In this document: positions 62,746 to 64,000 of the stretch, piece by piece
Layout: the number at the start of each line of letters is the position of its first letter
Numbering within the stretch: position 1 is the stretch's first letter
From: Heracleum sosnowskyi
Lineage: Eukaryota > Streptophyta > Magnoliopsida > Apiales > Apiaceae
NCBI GenBank assembly: GCA_030848705.1
Contig: CM061245.1
Location: 78,231,564-78,295,563 of the forward strand
Direction of reading: 5' to 3'
DNA: 64,000 nt
Program-made: the position numbers and the translations under genes
Notes under the pieces: generated by a model
Seen by the model: only the letters and a program-made list of their open reading frames with translations
What the model was told of the DNA's origin: nothing
Databases searched by the model: none

Positions 62746-64000
62746 TCACTTAGAACAGCTAAATGAAGGATTAAGCATTCCAATTTCAATCACAAGTCTG
62801 TTGAAAACAGCTTCATTTAGAGGTTTAGTGAATATGTCAGCTAATTGTTTCTCTGTTGGAACATAAGAGACTGCTATAGTACCATTTGCTACATGTTCCC
62901 TAATGAAATGGTACCTTATCTCAATGTGCTTTGTAGTAGAATGATTAACAGGATTGGCTACTATGGATATTGCACTATTATTGTCACACATCAGAGGAAT
63001 GTGTTCTAACACTAGTCCATAATCCATGAGTTGATTTCTAATCCAAAGCAATTGAGCACAGCAGCTTCCAGCAGCAATATATTCAGCCTCAGCTGTAGAT
63101 GTTGCTGTGGATTGTTGTTTCTTGCTAAACCAGGACACTAACCTTTGACCTAAGAATTGGCAGCTTCCAGAGGTGCTTTTCCTGTCAATTCTGCATCCAG
63201 CATAATCAGAGTCTGTGTAACCAACCAGGTTAAACCCAGTGCCCTTTGGATACCATAGCCCAAGATTAGGAGTCCCTTTCAGATATCTGAAGATTCTTTT
63301 AATAGCCATCATGTGAGATTCCTTAGGATCAGACTGGAACCTTGCACAAAGACAAGTGGAAAACATGATGTCTGGCCTGCTAGCTGTGAGATAGAGTAGT
63401 GATCCAACCATTCCTCTATAGACCTTGATGTCAACTCTCTTGCCTTTCTTATCATCATATAGCTTGATTGCAGTAGACATAAGAGTTTTTGCTGGAGATG
63501 ACTCTTCTAAACCATATTTCTTTAAAAGATCCTTGACATACTTAGATTGGTTTATAAATATGCCATCCTCCCTTTGATGTACTTGCAGGCCTAGGAAGAA
63601 GGTTAATTCTCCCATCATACTCATCTCATATTTGCTTTGCATCAACTTAGAGAACCTTTCACAGAGTTTTTCCTTTGAAGAACCAAAGATGATATCATCC
63701 ACATAGATTTGAACAAGAATGATATCATTTCCATGCTTCTTGAAGAATAAGGTTTTATCAATTGTACCTCTGGTAAATTGATGCTCAATAAGAAATAGAG
63801 ATAGAGTCTCATACCAGGCTCTTGGTGCCTGTTTGAGTCCATAGAGTGCCTTGAGCAGTCTATACACAAAATCTGGGAAGTTTTCATTTTCAAAGCCAGG
63901 TGGTTGAGATACATAAACTTCTTCAGCAAGATCACCATTGAGAAATGCACTTTTCACATCCATTTGATACACCTTGAAATCTGAGTGAGCTGCAAAAGCC
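62746..64000 (-). CDS. pol: E6 Pol, RT (partial) to RNase H, open to right edge
   Basis: The frame is open from the right edge to the stop at 62746. It starts within RT (VYQMDVKSAFLNG), has YGLKQAPRAWYETL and YVDDIIFGS, then the connection SLLYLTASRPDI, RNase H with SDYAGCRIDRKSTSGSCQFLG, STAEAEYIAAGSCCAQ, and the end ADIFTKPLNEAVFNRLV. No damage is seen in this part, in contrast to the broken third ORF next to it. It is clearly diverged from pol of families A and B (for example SQPPGF for EQPPGF). Confidence 0.93.
   Translation of the reverse strand, partial: AFAAHSDFKVYQMDVKSAFLNGDLAEEVYVSQPPGFENENFPDFVYRLLKALYGLKQAPRAWYETLSLFLIEHQFTRGTIDKTLFFKKHGNDIILVQIYVDDIIFGSSKEKLCERFSKLMQSKYEMSMMGELTFFLGLQVHQREDGIFINQSKYVKDLLKKYGLEESSPAKTLMSTAIKLYDDKKGKRVDIKVYRGMVGSLLYLTASRPDIMFSTCLCARFQSDPKESHMMAIKRIFRYLKGTPNLGLWYPKGTGFNLVGYTDSDYAGCRIDRKSTSGSCQFLGQRLVSWFSKKQQSTATSTAEAEYIAAGSCCAQLLWIRNQLMDYGLVLEHIPLMCDNNSAISIVANPVNHSTTKHIEIRYHFIREHVANGTIAVSYVPTEKQLADIFTKPLNEAVFNRLVIEIGMLNPSFSCSK

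Larger units (their letters stand above)
56729..64000 (-). mobile_element. E6: family-C Sirevirus, 3' half, runs off right edge
   Basis: Its 3' LTR (56729-58064) sits in pol of E5; the left target duplication copy would be ATGCA (56724-56728). It is followed by a polypurine tract, a divergent and broken third ORF (58228-62029), spacer, and the 3' part of an intact-looking pol (62746-64000). The LTR is longer than in families A and B, and its word repeats are different. No antisense ORF is seen in its spacer. Confidence 0.92.

Overview
The window is plant nuclear DNA made almost entirely of nested LTR retrotransposons. No host gene, rRNA, tRNA or CRISPR array was found. The dominant elements are Ty1/copia elements of the Sirevirus (SIRE) type. 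They have a long gag with three zinc knuckles, a pol in the order protease-integrase-RT-RNase H, a large third ('env-like') ORF downstream of pol, an initiator-Met-tRNA primer site and a GGGGGAGA polypurine tract. AT-rich sequence, TG...CA LTR ends, 5-bp target duplications and the nesting style point to a seed plant, probably a eudicot. The species cannot be named from this sequence.

Layout: the base layer is a decayed non-Sirevirus copia relic (47314-48307, + strand). E4 (- strand, from before base 1 to 47313) inserted into it. E4's pol was later hit by a 4.8-kb solo LTR (162-4986), and its gag by E2 (9246-46110, - strand). E2's gag was hit by E3 (31586-43630, - strand) and its pol by E1 (15627-28557, + strand). 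To the right, E5 (- strand, from 48365) carries E6 (- strand, from 56729 past the right edge) inside its pol. Matching target duplications support E1 (TATCA), E2 (TAGGT), E3 (AATGC) and the solo LTR (ACTAT). By eye the LTR pairs differ at about 1/547 sites (E1), 4/492 (E2) and 5/609 (E3), so all three are young and E1 is youngest.

There are three families: A (E1, E2), B (E3, E4, E5) and C (E6). E1 looks complete, with gag, pol and third ORF all open. E3 has intact gag and pol but a truncated, stop-containing third ORF. E2 carries two in-frame stops and two insertions. E4, E5 and the third ORF of E6 are pseudogenes.

The most unusual content lies outside the standard genes. (1) A small acidic antisense ORF of about 130 codons sits between pol and the third ORF in E1 (23405-23797) and E3 (36385-36771). 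The two proteins share a gapless N-terminal motif and a C-terminal basic/acidic tail. Each gene has its own TATA box and an AATGAA-type 3' signal, so each looks like a complete transcription unit opposing the element. (2) Every LTR in the Sirevirus set has a stem-loop just after the TATA box, preceded by TAG[A/C]AG, whose stem sequence changes between families while pairing is kept. (3) Each family has a short word (AACTCTGA in A, AATCCTGATG in B, a GACTATGCGACATAG unit in C) amplified through LTR and spacer, and in A and B also through coding sequence, partly in inverted orientation.
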